From Ctenosaura bakeri (lineage: Eukaryota > Chordata > Lepidosauria > Squamata > Iguanidae): a stretch of DNA of 64,000 nucleotides. The translations under genes and the position numbers were made by a program. Location of the stretch: the NCBI GenBank assembly GCA_948474755.1, contig CAOLHI010002511.1, positions 186,001 to 250,000 of the forward strand. Direction: 5' to 3'. The notes beneath the pieces are model-generated. The model did no database searches and was not told the DNA's origin. It saw only the letters and a list, made by a program, of their open reading frames with translations. Positions 11,533 to 21,996 of the stretch are shown piece after piece; position 1 is the stretch's first letter; every line of letters begins with the position of its first letter.

Positions 11533-12126
11533 GGCCCTTTTCGCACTGAGGCTTCTAGCGCAAGCGGGGGAGGCCGGCAAGCGCAAGAAGTCTCCTCCGG
11601 GAGGCTGCCGCTTCCCCCTCCTTCCTTCCGCAGGCAAAGGAACGAGCCGGGAAGCGGCACCGAAGGAGGCTTGCCGCGCAAGCCACCCTCCCCCCGTGCG
11701 AAGCGGGAGACCTCGCGCCGGATTCCCCCCGTGCACGCCAGATTCCCCCCCACGCGCACCGGATTCCCCTCCCGCGGGCGCGAAGCGGGCGGTGTCGCGT
11801 CCCCCCGCGCGCTCGCAAAGCAGGCATCGCGTCCGTCGCGCTAGCTCCCCACCCCGCTCCTTCCTTCCGCAGGGGCGGAGGGAAGGAAGCGCGACCCGGC
11901 CAGCTCCCGGAGGCTCCACACGAAAGGTAAGTGCGGGTGGGCGCCAGGAGCATTGCGCGAGTGCGGGGTGATTTTCGCTTGGACGCGAAAATCAAAAAAC
12001 CCGCACTCGCGCCACTTCAGCCCCATGAGCCGGGCAGAAGTGGGAGGGCATCGTGCGGAGCGACGCTCCCACTCCTGCGAGGCTCACGGGGCTGTCGCGC
12101 GAGCAAAGGCCCGTGCGAAAAGGGCC
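11533..12126. mobile_element. GC-rich Harbinger-like MITE, 594 bp, TGA duplication
   Basis: Ends GGCCCTTTTCGCAC and GTGCGAAAAGGGCC are perfect 14 bp inverted repeats, flanked by TGA at 11530-11532 and 12127-12129. CpG is dense. Inside are a tandem of GATTCCCC units (starting about 11720, 11740, 11761), a hairpin GATTTTCGCTTGGACGCGAA (11970-11993) and a second hairpin at 12039-12074. The many overlapping open frames in all phases reflect GC richness; none has a known domain. It sits inside the hAT element. Confidence 0.92.
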
Positions 12127-12429
12127 TGAGAAAACGCGGGGTGGGTCTATCGAGCGGCCATTACCTTGAAAGGGCTCCGGAGGAGAAGAATCCTCACCAC
12201 CACTTTTTAATTTAAGTTTGGAGGAAGAAAGAAGAAGGACGAATTTGGCTTCTTTTTTATTATTTGGCTTGTTTGCTTTCCTGTATAAGCTGGTGAAGTA
12301 AAACCAACACGAGTTTGGCTCTACAAAACAGAAACTGAAAGGACGAGGAAAAATCCCCAGAAAAGGAGCACACATGAACGGAGCTCTCATGGTCTTTATG
12401 TTAGTTAACTGGATTGCTGAAAGGAGGTG

Positions 12430-13025
12430 CAACGAATAGCTACAAAAAATGTATGTATGAACATTGAATAAATACTTACTGCATGTCTCTTAAGAATATA
12501 AGCTGGATGTAAGCTAAAATCCAACGTTGAGTGAGGGGTTGAGAACATTAAGAGATTAAGAGATATCAAGATGAATTAAGATGAAAAGAGCAAACGGAAA
12601 AGCAGTGAGTGAAGCAGTAAGTGCAGAAATACTAGGGAACACATTTAAGAAAATATATTTAAGAAACGTGTTAATTAAGAAATAAGAGGGAAAAGGAAGA
12701 AAGAAGAAGAAGGTAGCACTTCCACATAAAGTCAAAGAGGAAGCAAAAGAATAAGAGTAAAAGAATAAAAATAATGGAATAAAGAGAACTGGGAATTAGG
12801 AAGACTATGTAGAATTTGAATGCAGGTGAAGAGAGCTTCGTAAAACGACAGGAGGAAGTAAAAGGACTAAGGCTTAAAAATCAGGAGTGGAACTTTAAAA
12901 GATTTTCTAAGATAGTAGGCAAACAAGGATTAAAGCAGTGGAAGAAAAAGAGTAAAGAAAGAGTAAAGAAAGGAAAATAAAGAATATAGATAAGAAGATA
13001 GTGCGAAACAACGGACTTAGTGAGA
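12430..13025. other. A/G-rich, C-poor stretch inside the hAT
   Basis: About 600 bp in which the plus strand is mostly A and G. It is not a simple microsatellite and has no open frame. Its source is unknown; an inserted LINE 5' region is one possibility. Confidence 0.55.
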
Positions 13026-13183
13026 GACGCAGCTTGCAAGTTTTTTTCCCCGTTTTTTTTTGGGGGGAGGTACAAACTGCGGGGAAGGCACTGTAAATAA
13101 TAAATAATTTTATGGTTGGGGGTCACCACAACATGAGGAACTGTATTAAAGGGTCGCGGCGTTAGGAAGGTTGAGAACCACTG

Positions 13184-13191
13184 GTCTAGAA
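13184..13191. repeat. 8 bp target site duplication, right copy
   Basis: GTCTAGAA, identical to 11148-11155. Confidence 0.9.
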
Positions 13192-14160
13192 CCTTCTAGG
13201 AGAAACAAAGCTACTTGCTGGGATTGGTCATTTCAAATACATCACTTCAGTGCTACATTTATGACAGTTGTTTTCTGTTCAGTTCTTAACCTTTTTCGTG
13301 TTAACCTTTAAAAGCATAAGTGGTTAATACCAGTCTACCTGAAGCAGTCCATGTTCTAATACTGATGTTATACAAGGAAGGTTTCACCCACTCCAACAGT
13401 TCACAAATGCAAGCCAGCAAAACTTATTAATGAGGAAGAACACACAAGCTAGAAGAGGCTGCAGCAGTTTGCCTGACTCTGCAGGGAAAGGCGAAATTCT
13501 CTCCCTTTTCCTCTTTCCTTTCCTCTCTTTGCCTTGCCTTCCCAAAATTTTAAGGGGAGGCCCAAGTGAGGATGGTTGAGGGCTGTACCCATGAATGATA
13601 CTAGCTTTGCTTTGCCTCACACCACTGCAACTTTGGGAGGCCTGGAAAGAGCTGAGCAAGGACCGATGATACTCGCATGGCTTTCCCCTGACCCTCTCCT
13701 AAGACAAGGCCATGTAACAGCTAGTGGTTCAGTGATGATCCTTGCTCAGCTTCCTCCCATGATGCAACCATGTAGTGACTAGTGTGGGACAGTGGTTGGA
13801 ACCTGAGGGAAAATCTTCAATGGCTATGTTCTGATAGCTGGCATACAACAATGAAAGCACGTCCAGGACCTCCTAGGGAGCTCCTGTAGAAGGAAGTCAT
13901 TGTGATGCCCCAGCTATTAGAACGTAGAGGGTGACCACAATCCCCAGCTGACCCACCTGTCCTCCCCATGACCATGACATGACCATTCAGGAGGGAGCAA
14001 AAGGTGAGCCTCAGCTGGAGGGATCTAAAATAGCCCTCAAGTCTATTTGAAGACTTGAGGCATTGTGGTGTTCTGCCACTTGAGAAACCTCTTCTTCATT
14101 TTTTGTTTTCTCTGAGTCTTTGAGTATTCTTTCCATCCCTGCACTTAGACATGTGCCTAG
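13192..14160. other. Unannotated DNA
   Basis: No gene or recognised repeat. A T/C-rich run (CTCCCTTTTCCTCTTTCC, about 13500) is present. Confidence 0.5.
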
Positions 14161-14164
14161 TGAT

Positions 14165-14345
14165 CTTTTAACTGTGGCAACACTCCATTCATCTGATGAA
14201 ATGCAGTGCAATTCATAAACGTTTATGCCAAATAAATCTTGTTCGTTTTTAAGATTCCACAAGGCCCTTTGTAGTTTTTTCTGCAACAGACTAAAATAGC
14301 TACTGCCCTGCTCTCCTCTCTGCAAAATTTCTATCATCCAAAACC
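14165..14345 (+). repeat. Interspersed repeat with CAGACTAA..GCTACTGCC ending
   Basis: The chain CATCTGATGAAATGCAGTG, AAATAAATCTTGTTCG, AAGATTCCACAAGG and CAGACTAAAATAGCTACTG is a 3' section common in reptile genomes. A minus-strand relative lies at 47515-47640. The class is uncertain (SINE or LINE 3' end). The minus-strand 116-residue frame over it is therefore unlikely to be a gene. Confidence 0.5.
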
Positions 14346-15077
14346 AAGCTTGTTTTATCAAAGATTATAGTATTTATAGAATGTCAAAGCTTATTCTCAC
14401 TTTTAATTAAAAAAATAGTGTTACTACTTTGGCTGTGAGGCAAAAAGTTTAACAACTTGTCTTCTGTGCGTAATAAAAAACACATTCTTCATTTTTGAGG
14501 CAAACTCTCATTTTCAAGGTAACACATAATATTGAAACAGATGTGGCCTTTTCACCAAGCATATGCAGTGGTATATTCATTTATTGGCTTTATTTCTTCC
14601 TTAACCTACCCATTCATCTTTGGGTTACAGTTTTAAAAATAAAAATATACAACTGGAATACTTTCTACGCTTACTCTCCGTGACTGAAAACTGGTTTAAA
14701 TTAAATAACTTATATATTATGTGTATAGGGATTTCCCATTGACAAGACCACCTGCTGCGTTAGCTGACTGGCTGATTTTCATGCTGACAGAATTATGACA
14801 TACTATGAATAACAGAGTCTCTTTTGGCCTAGGAAAAAAAGGGGATTGCGTCTGAACGAGCAGAACTGATGAAGAGTGAATGTAAGAGAGCTGATGCGTC
14901 TTCAGAGTGGAACTATTATACATTATCGCAGCAGGTATGTGTTTCTAAACCTACAATTCCCAATTTAACTGGAAGTCAGGGCAGTGTTTAACCCTTTGCA
15001 CACCCAGTGTTTCTCCCCTGCAAATACTACACAAGGCTGTTTTTCCTTCAGCCCGATTTACTTCCAGTTTTTCAACC
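14346..15077. other. Unannotated DNA
   Basis: No gene or recognised repeat. Confidence 0.5.
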
Positions 15078-15080
15078 TGA

Positions 15081-15285
15081 GCCTTTCTGCACTATACTGT
15101 TTATAGTGCTACTATTCCACAATGCTATTATTCCTATGGAATCCTGGGCTCTGCAGTTTAGGGAGGGGCATTTAGAATTTTTAGCCAGAAAGCTCTTTGG
15201 CCTCAGTAAACTACAAACTCCAGAATTCCACAGGATGTTGAAAGTGAAATAACAGCACTATAACAGTATAGTGTGGAAATGGCCC
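15081..15285. mobile_element. Palindromic Harbinger-like MITE, about 205 bp, TGA duplication
   Basis: Ends GCCTTTCTGCACTATACTG and the inverted CAGTATAGTGTGGAAATGGC, flanked by TGA at 15078-15080 and 15286-15288 (CTGA on both sides if the ends are trimmed by one base). The interior matches the 933 and 7214 elements. Confidence 0.85.
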
Positions 15286-15510
15286 TGATTAGGGAAAAAA
15301 ATAATCAGCTAAAATGTTCAGTGTGAGATCTGGAGGACACAGCTGATACATGGAGGCAAAATTGTTGTGGGGGAGTTAGCTCTCCATTTTAAGTATTGTA
15401 TGCCTTTAAGTGTTGCTCACAGGTATCCTTGTAAATATTTGTTTTATCTTATTTTTATTTATTTCATTTTTACCTTGGGATCATAAGATGAAGTGCAGCA
15501 TAAAAATATA

Positions 15511-15998
15511 CAGTTGGCTGTCCACGTTTGCTAGGGTTAGGGGCTCAGGGCCCTCACAAAAGTGGAAAATCACAAATATCAAAACGTGTGATATGTCTAT
15601 GGGAAGGGGGCTGAGTCACAATGGGGAGAACAGGCACCCAGGGTCCAGACCAGTTCAGGGAAATGAGAGAGAAGTGGGGTTGGTATAGTGACGCTATATT
15701 TCCTCTCTCTCGCTCATCTTCTTCCTTAGGTGTGGGTTAGCACCAGAAGAAGGTTTGAGGTACTTAGAATTTGGGCTGAGAGTCATCCCTAGCTGGCCAG
15801 GCAGTGGTTGGTGAAGGAGGAAGAGGAGAACTGGAGGTCGGTTTTTAAAGGGCTGTATGGCCTGATCAGAGCTGCAGAGGGGGGAGGTTTCCCTGGAAAA
15901 GAAGCACCTGATGTGAGTGGTGGGGGGGGGCAGTTTGAAGAAACTCACAAATAATCACATCTATGACAGTCAAAGCCACAAATATGGAGGGCTGACTG
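15511..15998. mobile_element. Tigger-like element, 488 bp, TA duplication
   Basis: Starts CAGTTGGCTGTCCACGTTTG and ends with ATATGGAGGGCTGACTG, flanked by TA on both sides (15509-15510, 15999-16000). TA target and CAGTYGGCCCTCC ends are typical of pogo/Tigger members of Tc1/mariner. No transposase frame. Relatives: 37431-37901 and 27784-28181. Confidence 0.85.
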
Positions 15999-16000
15999 TA

Positions 16001-16505
16001 GTCAGTGGCAAATATCTCTATAAATAGGTGGATAAACTGATTAACCAGTTAGTGATCCTTAGCACAGCTAAGCAGTTGTAAATGCTGAGTGAACAAATAG
16101 GGCTTAATCTGAAGCCAAAATTACAGGCATTCAGAATTTGAGGAGCCACCATGAAGAAGTCACCATATTAGTTTCATCACTTGACAGACTTCCTCCAGTG
16201 GTGGGATGAAGTATGCACACAAACACGCACACGCATACACACACCAATCTAAGAGCATGACTAGACTGGTGGAGAGAGAGAGAGAGAGAGATTCCTTCAG
16301 ATAACTAATTCCTAACTTAAGTCATTTGGAAATTTTTAAGTCAAATTGTACCTAGAATCTGAGTGAGAAACAGGTGACCAAAACAGTTCCTTCAAAACCC
16401 ATGTTATATGGTTCCTGACAGCTGTCCTTCTTGGTATTCTATCCACTTTTGTACCAACTGTAACTTCTAGTTAACATTCAAGAGCAGTCCCATGTAAAGG
16501 GTATT
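16001..16505. other. Unannotated DNA with CA and GA microsatellites
   Basis: An imperfect CA/CG run lies at about 16216-16243 and a GA run at about 16273-16291. Nothing else was recognised. Confidence 0.6.
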
Positions 16506-16507
16506 GC

Positions 16508-16680
16508 CATTGTTGTGTGCCTTCAAGTAATTTCTGACTTACGACAACCCTAAGGCTGGGTTTGTTGGGTTTCTGGGGCTGAGAGTGTATGATGCGCCCA
16601 AGGTCACCCAGTCAGTTTCATCTGGTACTCAGTGACAAAGCTGGATCAAGAAACCCAGATCTCCATACAATGCACCTATT
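16508..16680 (-). mobile_element. tRNA-derived SINE, minus strand
   Basis: Reads TTGTTGTGTGCCTTCAAG at the plus-strand left end (the reverse of the CTTGAAGGCACACAACAA tail), then CCCAAGGTCACCCAGT and a box-B-like ACCCAGATCTCC. Same family as 4931, 20892, 52355, 56235 and 62172. Confidence 0.75.
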
Positions 16681-17855
16681 CTTTTAGAGGGACTGCAGAA
16701 TCATTGAGTAGACTGTCCACCCAATTTGCAGCCTCAAAAGATCCTTGTGTATAACCAAAGCCTCCATCTTGTGCTTCAGTGTAAATTTATTGGCCTTTAT
16801 CCTTCCAATCCAGCAGATATATGGCCTCATTTGACTTAGAGAACAGAGAGAAATAGAGATGGATATCAGCTAAACTCATGCTCCACCTGATCACATCTCC
16901 CTTTGGTTTCATACAGATACAATATTAAAAGTACAGGGATGGGGGAAGAACAAAAAGAGATTCCTGGGAGAAACATTTGGCACATTTGTCATGAGGTCAG
17001 GCAGAAATCTTCCATGCTGCTTTCTGCAAACAATCTTGTCATTAAGAGCAGAACCAGAGGTTGACCATGCACAAAACCATCCTCAGAATTCGTCCTGCAA
17101 AATAAGTTGCTGTGAGAGCTAGTAGAATCAGCAGAGACATGTCTCCTCTGTTCTTCTCCCTAGAAGGATCAAGGATCCAAGGATTGTTCAGTGCTAAACC
17201 TACAACCTGAAGCTAGATTGAAGTGGGTCAAGGCACTTCTGGAGTTGCCTAGCTGTGACTTTGTCAGGAAGCTTACCCAAGAAGAAGAATAAGTTTGGAA
17301 CAGGCAGGTGTTTATTCCAAGCCTCCAGATATAGGGATATTATTTTTTAGTAGTGAACACAACCCATCTTTTTTGAAAACCTTTGGCACCACCTGCTCCT
17401 TTAAAGAGACATTAATCACTGGCTGGATCTACCAGTCAATCATCAGCATCTCCTCCATCACTAATAAAACTCTATTTGCCTTAAAGGGCAAAGGGCAAGT
17501 GTGCACACGTGACTGACTGGACATTTGCAAGAACTTCATCCACATCATCAAGCTACAGCAGCAACTACTATATTATCACTTTGTCAGTAAGTATATTGTA
17601 ATAGTGGGCAATTTCTTTGCTAATCATAGAACGATTCTCATGGAACAGTAAAAGTAACCACTCCAGTGCAAAAGTTCTCCTGCTGTTATTGGGCTAGTTA
17701 ATAACAACAATTGAGGGCAGTTTCCACTTACCCAAAAAAAGAGGTCAAATGGGGAGAAAAAGGGAGAAAGAATCACCTGGCCTTCAAAAAATTGAAGTGG
17801 GGATTGGTGTGCCTTCCTTTTGATAAGATGTATACTTCTGCCTCTGTCTGTTTTC
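16681..17855. other. Unannotated DNA
   Basis: No gene or recognised repeat. The 73-residue frame at 17295-17516 has no known domain. Confidence 0.5.
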
Positions 17856-17858
17856 TAA

Positions 17859-18280
17859 GGCCCTTTTCACACACCAGTCCTGTTGTGAAATGGCCTTGGG
17901 AGTGTTGCACGATTGTGAGGACCGCTCCACGTGATGTCCTCTCAATCGCATGATGATCCTGAGGCCATTAGGTGGTAATTGTGCATTATATCATTTTCAG
18001 CTTGTTGCTAAAAATGATGTGTGATCATGTGCCCCTCCCATGCCCCACCACGTGTGTGGAGGCTCCAGACATGCAGCCATCGCGCTTCCTTCCCCAGCGC
18101 AGCCTGGGAAAGTACCCAGCTGCACTGCAGAAGGAAGGGGCGGAGTGCTCATGCTTCCTGTCGGCCAGCATGGAGCTGGTGCAGAGGGGAAGTGGAGGGG
18201 ATGCAAGTGCCTCTCACAAGAGACTTCTTGCATGATCCCCTTGTGACAACACCGGGACATGGTAAGGTGCGAAAAGGGCC
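17859..18280. mobile_element. Harbinger-like MITE, 422 bp, TAA duplication
   Basis: Ends GGCCCTTTTCACAC and GTGCGAAAAGGGCC, with TAA at 17856-17858 and 18281-18283. Hairpin one (GATTGTGAGGAC with GTCCTCTCAATC) is at 17911-17947; hairpin two (CATTTTCAGC with GCTAAAAATG) is at about 17992-18016. The core CCTGGGAAAGTACCCAGCTG follows. Its length matches the MITE at 21637 once that element's LTR is removed. Confidence 0.92.
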
Positions 18281-18283
18281 TAA

Positions 18284-19993
18284 GAGAGGAGAGAATAATT
18301 AGTTTACATTGCTGGGAATTTGTTTCTGTATGAGAAGGCCTGCTTCAATGCCTTCTGTTTCCAAAGGCTTCAGTATCTCCCATACTTTCATTAATTTGAA
18401 TGGAAGTCTGAGCATGCACTGGAACACACACTAAGTTCTAGACTGAGGCATATACATGCCAAGTGCTCTTTACTTCAAACAACTCCTGGTCTGTAAGGCA
18501 AGAGTGAGGAACTTTTGTGGTGCTAAGACTGCAGGTAGTACACTTAATATTGTCTACTTGTTGGACTAATTTCAACAGCTCTTTGCAAGCAATCAGTTGG
18601 GACCTCACAGGAGTGAAATGGAGGTAGAAGAGAGAAAGGGGATGACAGAAAGAAAAAAAATCAAATTGCCCCACCCAAATTAGCTCTAACCCAACCCACA
18701 ACCCTCATATAGGTCCTGAAAAATTATTTTTGTGGGAAACGCAGCCCTTTTCTTTTTTTAATTCTGGTATAAACACTCTCCTGAATGATTACTGCAGTAG
18801 TCAGGATTCAAGAAGGAGCAAAACAATGGTTGGACTACAGTAAAACCACAGTTGTTTGTGCTGCGATAGAGTTAAATCAAGTCATTTTGAGTGTGGTCAA
18901 ATTAAAGATCTCTGTCCTTAATGGAACAAACGTTCAGGAGAAAGGACATCTCCTTTCAGAACAAGAGAACTATTTGTGTGAAAAGTTATGATTTTAATAT
19001 GGTTTCATCCAAATGGATTTGAAATTTGGCCCATGTAAGATTTCTTTGTTCCATTTTTATTGTCCTTTTTATGGACAGTATAAAACAGAAAGATTGACAA
19101 TAGCAAAACAAAAATACAGGGTATTTTCTATTCATTAGAAAACTGCTTGCGAAGCACAAGTCAGGACAAGGAACTCTGAGGAAGTTAGAAATGGTTCATT
19201 TTGTTCAGTTGCATTTTTTCCCCCAAAGATTGAATTTATGTGAAAGAAAGGAATGTAGCCAAAGGCCTTGTATATCTCTCTCCCGCTAACTGAACATAAA
19301 CTGTAAATCAGAAATCCCAGGGAGGCCTTTTTAGTTTCCTCTTGTCCTCCTGTGAACTTGTCTTTGACAGTTCAAATTCTGTCAGTGACATGGCAGGAGT
19401 AATGACCAAGGACATACAGTAAATCTAAAAAGCTCTCAACAGTTGAACAAACAACTCTTACCACATGATCCTGGAAGTACCTACGCAGAAATAGTCATCA
19501 ATGAATTCAGCTGAACATACTTCCAAGAAAGTGTGTATAGCAGGATGGGATAGACAAGTTTCACCATGTTCTTCCACATCATCTGGCCCAAAAGACCTTA
19601 CAGAAGAGGATCCCTCTTGAATGGGGAGGACATGTGGCATCTCATATGCCTTTTCTTCCAGTAACACTGTAACTGAAAAATGTGAAGTCCTGGAGAAGAA
19701 AATGAAAAACTGGGGAGAGGGAACAGATTTTTTTCTGTCCCCCCCCCAAAGTGTTTTTTTCTGGACAAGGAATGAAAAAGATGATTTTGGAATCTTTTCT
19801 TTTAGAAAGATGAATAAAATATTAAAGGCAAGATGTTCAGATACTTAACCGTACCAAAATTATTTCTAAAAATAAGACTTTTATGTGAGAAAATACATAG
19901 TCTCTGATAACCACAATTTCTTGTCTTGGTTTTCTTTTTTCAGGTCTTTTTATGGGAATGAATGCTTTCTGCCTGCTTGACTCTGTGCAAGAT
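18284..19993. other. Unannotated DNA
   Basis: No gene or recognised repeat. C9 lies at about 19739-19747. The short frames here have no familiar domain. Confidence 0.5.
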
Positions 19994-19996
19994 TCA

Positions 19997-20538
19997 GGCC
20001 CTTTTCGCACGGGCTTTCTGTCGCGCGACAGCCCCGTGAGCCTCGCGGGAGTGGGAGTGTCGCTCTGCATGACGCACTCCCATTTCTGCCACGCTCACGG
20101 GGCTGCAGCGGCGCGATCGCGTGTTTTTTGATTTTCGCCTCAAAGCGAAAATCACCCACGCTCGCACAACGCTCCCCGCGCCCACGCGCACTTACCTCCT
20201 GTGCGGAGCGTCGGGGAGGCGGCCAGGTCACGCTTCCTTCCCTCCGCCCCGCGGAAGGAAGGGGCGGGGCGCTAGCGCGACGGACGCGACAGCCTCCTGC
20301 TTCGTGCGAGTGGGGGGGATGGACGCGACAGCCTCCTGCTTCGCACGAGCGGGGGGGACGGACGCGACAGCCTCCTGCTTCGCCCAGGGGGGAGGGCGGC
20401 TCGCGCAAGGCTGCCACTTCCCCCCTCGTTCCTTCACCTGCGGAAGGAAGGAGAGGGGAAACAGCAGCCTCCCGGAGGAGCCTTCTCGCGCGAGCCGCCC
20501 GCCCCGCTCACGCAAGAAGCCTCAATGCGAAAAGGGCC
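19997..20538. mobile_element. CpG-dense Harbinger-like MITE, 542 bp
   Basis: Ends GGCCCTTTTCGCAC and TGCGAAAAGGGCC. The flanking triplets TCA and TAG do not match, so the duplication is mutated or the end slipped. It is the 11533 type in reverse orientation: AGCCCCGTGAGCCTCGCGGG, a hairpin at 20050-20082, then GATTTTCGCC..GCGAAAATC at 20130-20153. A 39 bp unit repeats three times from 20282. The open frames of 137-155 codons here are GC artefacts carrying this repeat. Confidence 0.88.
20282..20395. repeat. 39 bp tandem repeat, three units, inside the MITE
   Basis: GGACGCGACAGCCTCCTGCT starts at 20282, 20321 and 20360, each followed by a G-rich spacer. Confidence 0.9.
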
Positions 20539-20891
20539 TAGAAGAGGCAAAATATTTTTTTCTGTTTAACGAATGTTGATGGATTCTTCTATTTTTAATT
20601 GTTATTTGCCTGATTCTAATAAAATGACAAAATGAAAGAGAGTCCTTGTAGTTCAAGACCTTGTAGCTCCTTTTGTTAACAAGAAATGGGAATGACAAAC
20701 CAATCTGTGGCAGTTTCATATGTACTCAGTCATAAGTCCATTTCTTCTGAGTTCCATATTGTTCTACAATTTAAAGCACACAAAATATTGCATTAATTTT
20801 CATTCTCAACTTTCCTCAGCATATACATTTTCTAGTCATCTTTCTGTATGTCCACAATCATATTAGTCACACATTTATATATAATTTCAGA
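20539..20891. other. Unannotated AT-rich DNA
   Basis: No gene or recognised repeat. Confidence 0.5.
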
Positions 20892-21105
20892 TGTTGTTAT
20901 TTGCCTTCAAGTCAACTCTGACCTCTGGCAACTCTCTCATACAGCTTTCATGCAGAGTTTTACTAAAAGGACGTTTGCCGTTGCTTTTCTTTAAGACTGA
21001 AAGTGTGCGACTTGCCAAAGATCACCCAGTGGGTTTTCCTGGTTGAGTGGAGATCTGAACTCTTAACTCCCAGAGTTGAGTCAAATATTCAAACACTTCC
21101 CTGTG
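20892..21105 (-). mobile_element. tRNA-derived SINE, minus strand
   Basis: TGTTATTTGCCTTCAAGTC at the left is the reversed tail. CTTGCCAAAGATCACCCAGT and TGAGTGGAGATCTGAACTC mark the body and tRNA-like head. Same family as 52355-52592. Confidence 0.75.
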
Positions 21106-21633
21106 TTATCCCTTAATTCACCTATTGGGTTTTATCTAAAGCTTCCCCCCAGGATACTGTCAAGCTCTGTGGGGTGCTACTGTGGTCATTAAATGTCTGA
21201 AGACAGAGAAGAGGGTTACCAAGCAATGAGGACTGCTGCCCATTCCTCCTGCAGTCCTCCAAAGAGAGAAAGAGGAGCAACCCATTATGTTCCATATATG
21301 CAAAACAGGGCCTTGGGCTATGCAATTGAACACAATGTTTACAATGTGAACTGTACTGCAGAGCTCCATGAAGGACAGCTGCTTTTCAATCCACCTATTA
21401 TTAGTCCAGGAAATTCTAATTGGGTCAGTTTCTTACCCTGACTTCTGGGGGGGGGGGGGAGTCCTTGGGGGAACACCCTGATTTTCTCTAAAAATGCCAA
21501 AATTGAGGAAATTAGCGGAGCACATTTTAACAATGCAGAAGACAGGACAACAATGTCTACAGAGTCAGATCATGAAAAAACCAGGCTAAAGGTTCAATTG
21601 GGATGTTTTATTAGAAAATATATTCAAACACAT
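21106..21633. other. Unannotated DNA with a G12 run
   Basis: No gene seen. A G12 homopolymer lies at 21447-21458. Confidence 0.5.
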
Positions 21634-21990
21634 TTAGGCCCTTTCTGCAGCTTACCTGCATCTGGCACGGTCTTGCGGGGATCACGCGAGCAGCCTCTCC
21701 CACGAGGCTCTTGCATCCCTGCTGCTCCTGCTCTGCAGCAGCTGCCTGCTGGCCAGCAGGCAGTGTGAAGGCTTTGCCTCTTCCTTCTGCAGTGCAGCCG
21801 GGTATTTTCCAGGCAGTGTTGCGAGGGGGAAGTGCAAGGGACATGATTCTGCATGGATGGCGAATGCGTGTGGGGCTCAGGAGTGACGTGCGATCACACA
21901 TGATTTTCAGCCAAAAGTCGAAAATGATATATTGTGCGATCAGTGCCTGCTGGCCCCAGCAGCGTCACGTGATTGAAAGGACATCATGTG

Positions 21991-21995
21991 GAATG
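21991..21995. repeat. 5 bp target site duplication of the LTR, left copy
   Basis: GAATG, repeated exactly at 22947-22951. Confidence 0.88.
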
Positions 21996-21996
21996 T

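Larger units (their letters stand above)
11156..13183. mobile_element. SPIN-like hAT element, 2,028 bp, non-autonomous
   Basis: Starts CAGTGGTTCTCAACCTGTGG and ends with GGTTGAGAACCACTG, inverted ends of 15-16 bp, with an exact 8 bp duplication (GTCTAGAA) outside, which is the hAT signature. The left arm (ACGACCCCTTTGGGGGTCG, then the palindrome at 11219-11261) and the right arm (GGTCACCACAACATGAGG, then GGGTCGCGGCG) match what I remember of SPIN/Charlie-type elements. No transposase frame is present. The interior holds a 594 bp Harbinger MITE, GC-rich pieces and a long A-rich stretch, so most of the length is not ordinary SPIN sequence. Confidence 0.85.

Noticed and set aside
11447..12432. 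Cluster of overlapping open frames of 94-174 codons on both strands
   Set aside because: They lie in the GC-rich MITE and its hAT surroundings, appear in nearly all phases at once, have Arg/Gly/Pro-rich low-complexity sequence and match no family.
14011..14361. 116-codon minus-strand frame
   Set aside because: About half overlaps an interspersed repeat (14165-14345), and the rest shows no domain or splice context.
19950..20579. Frames of 137-155 codons with repeated TASCF-like peptides
   Set aside because: The repeats are the translated 39 bp tandem of a non-coding MITE; both strands are open because stops are rare at high GC.
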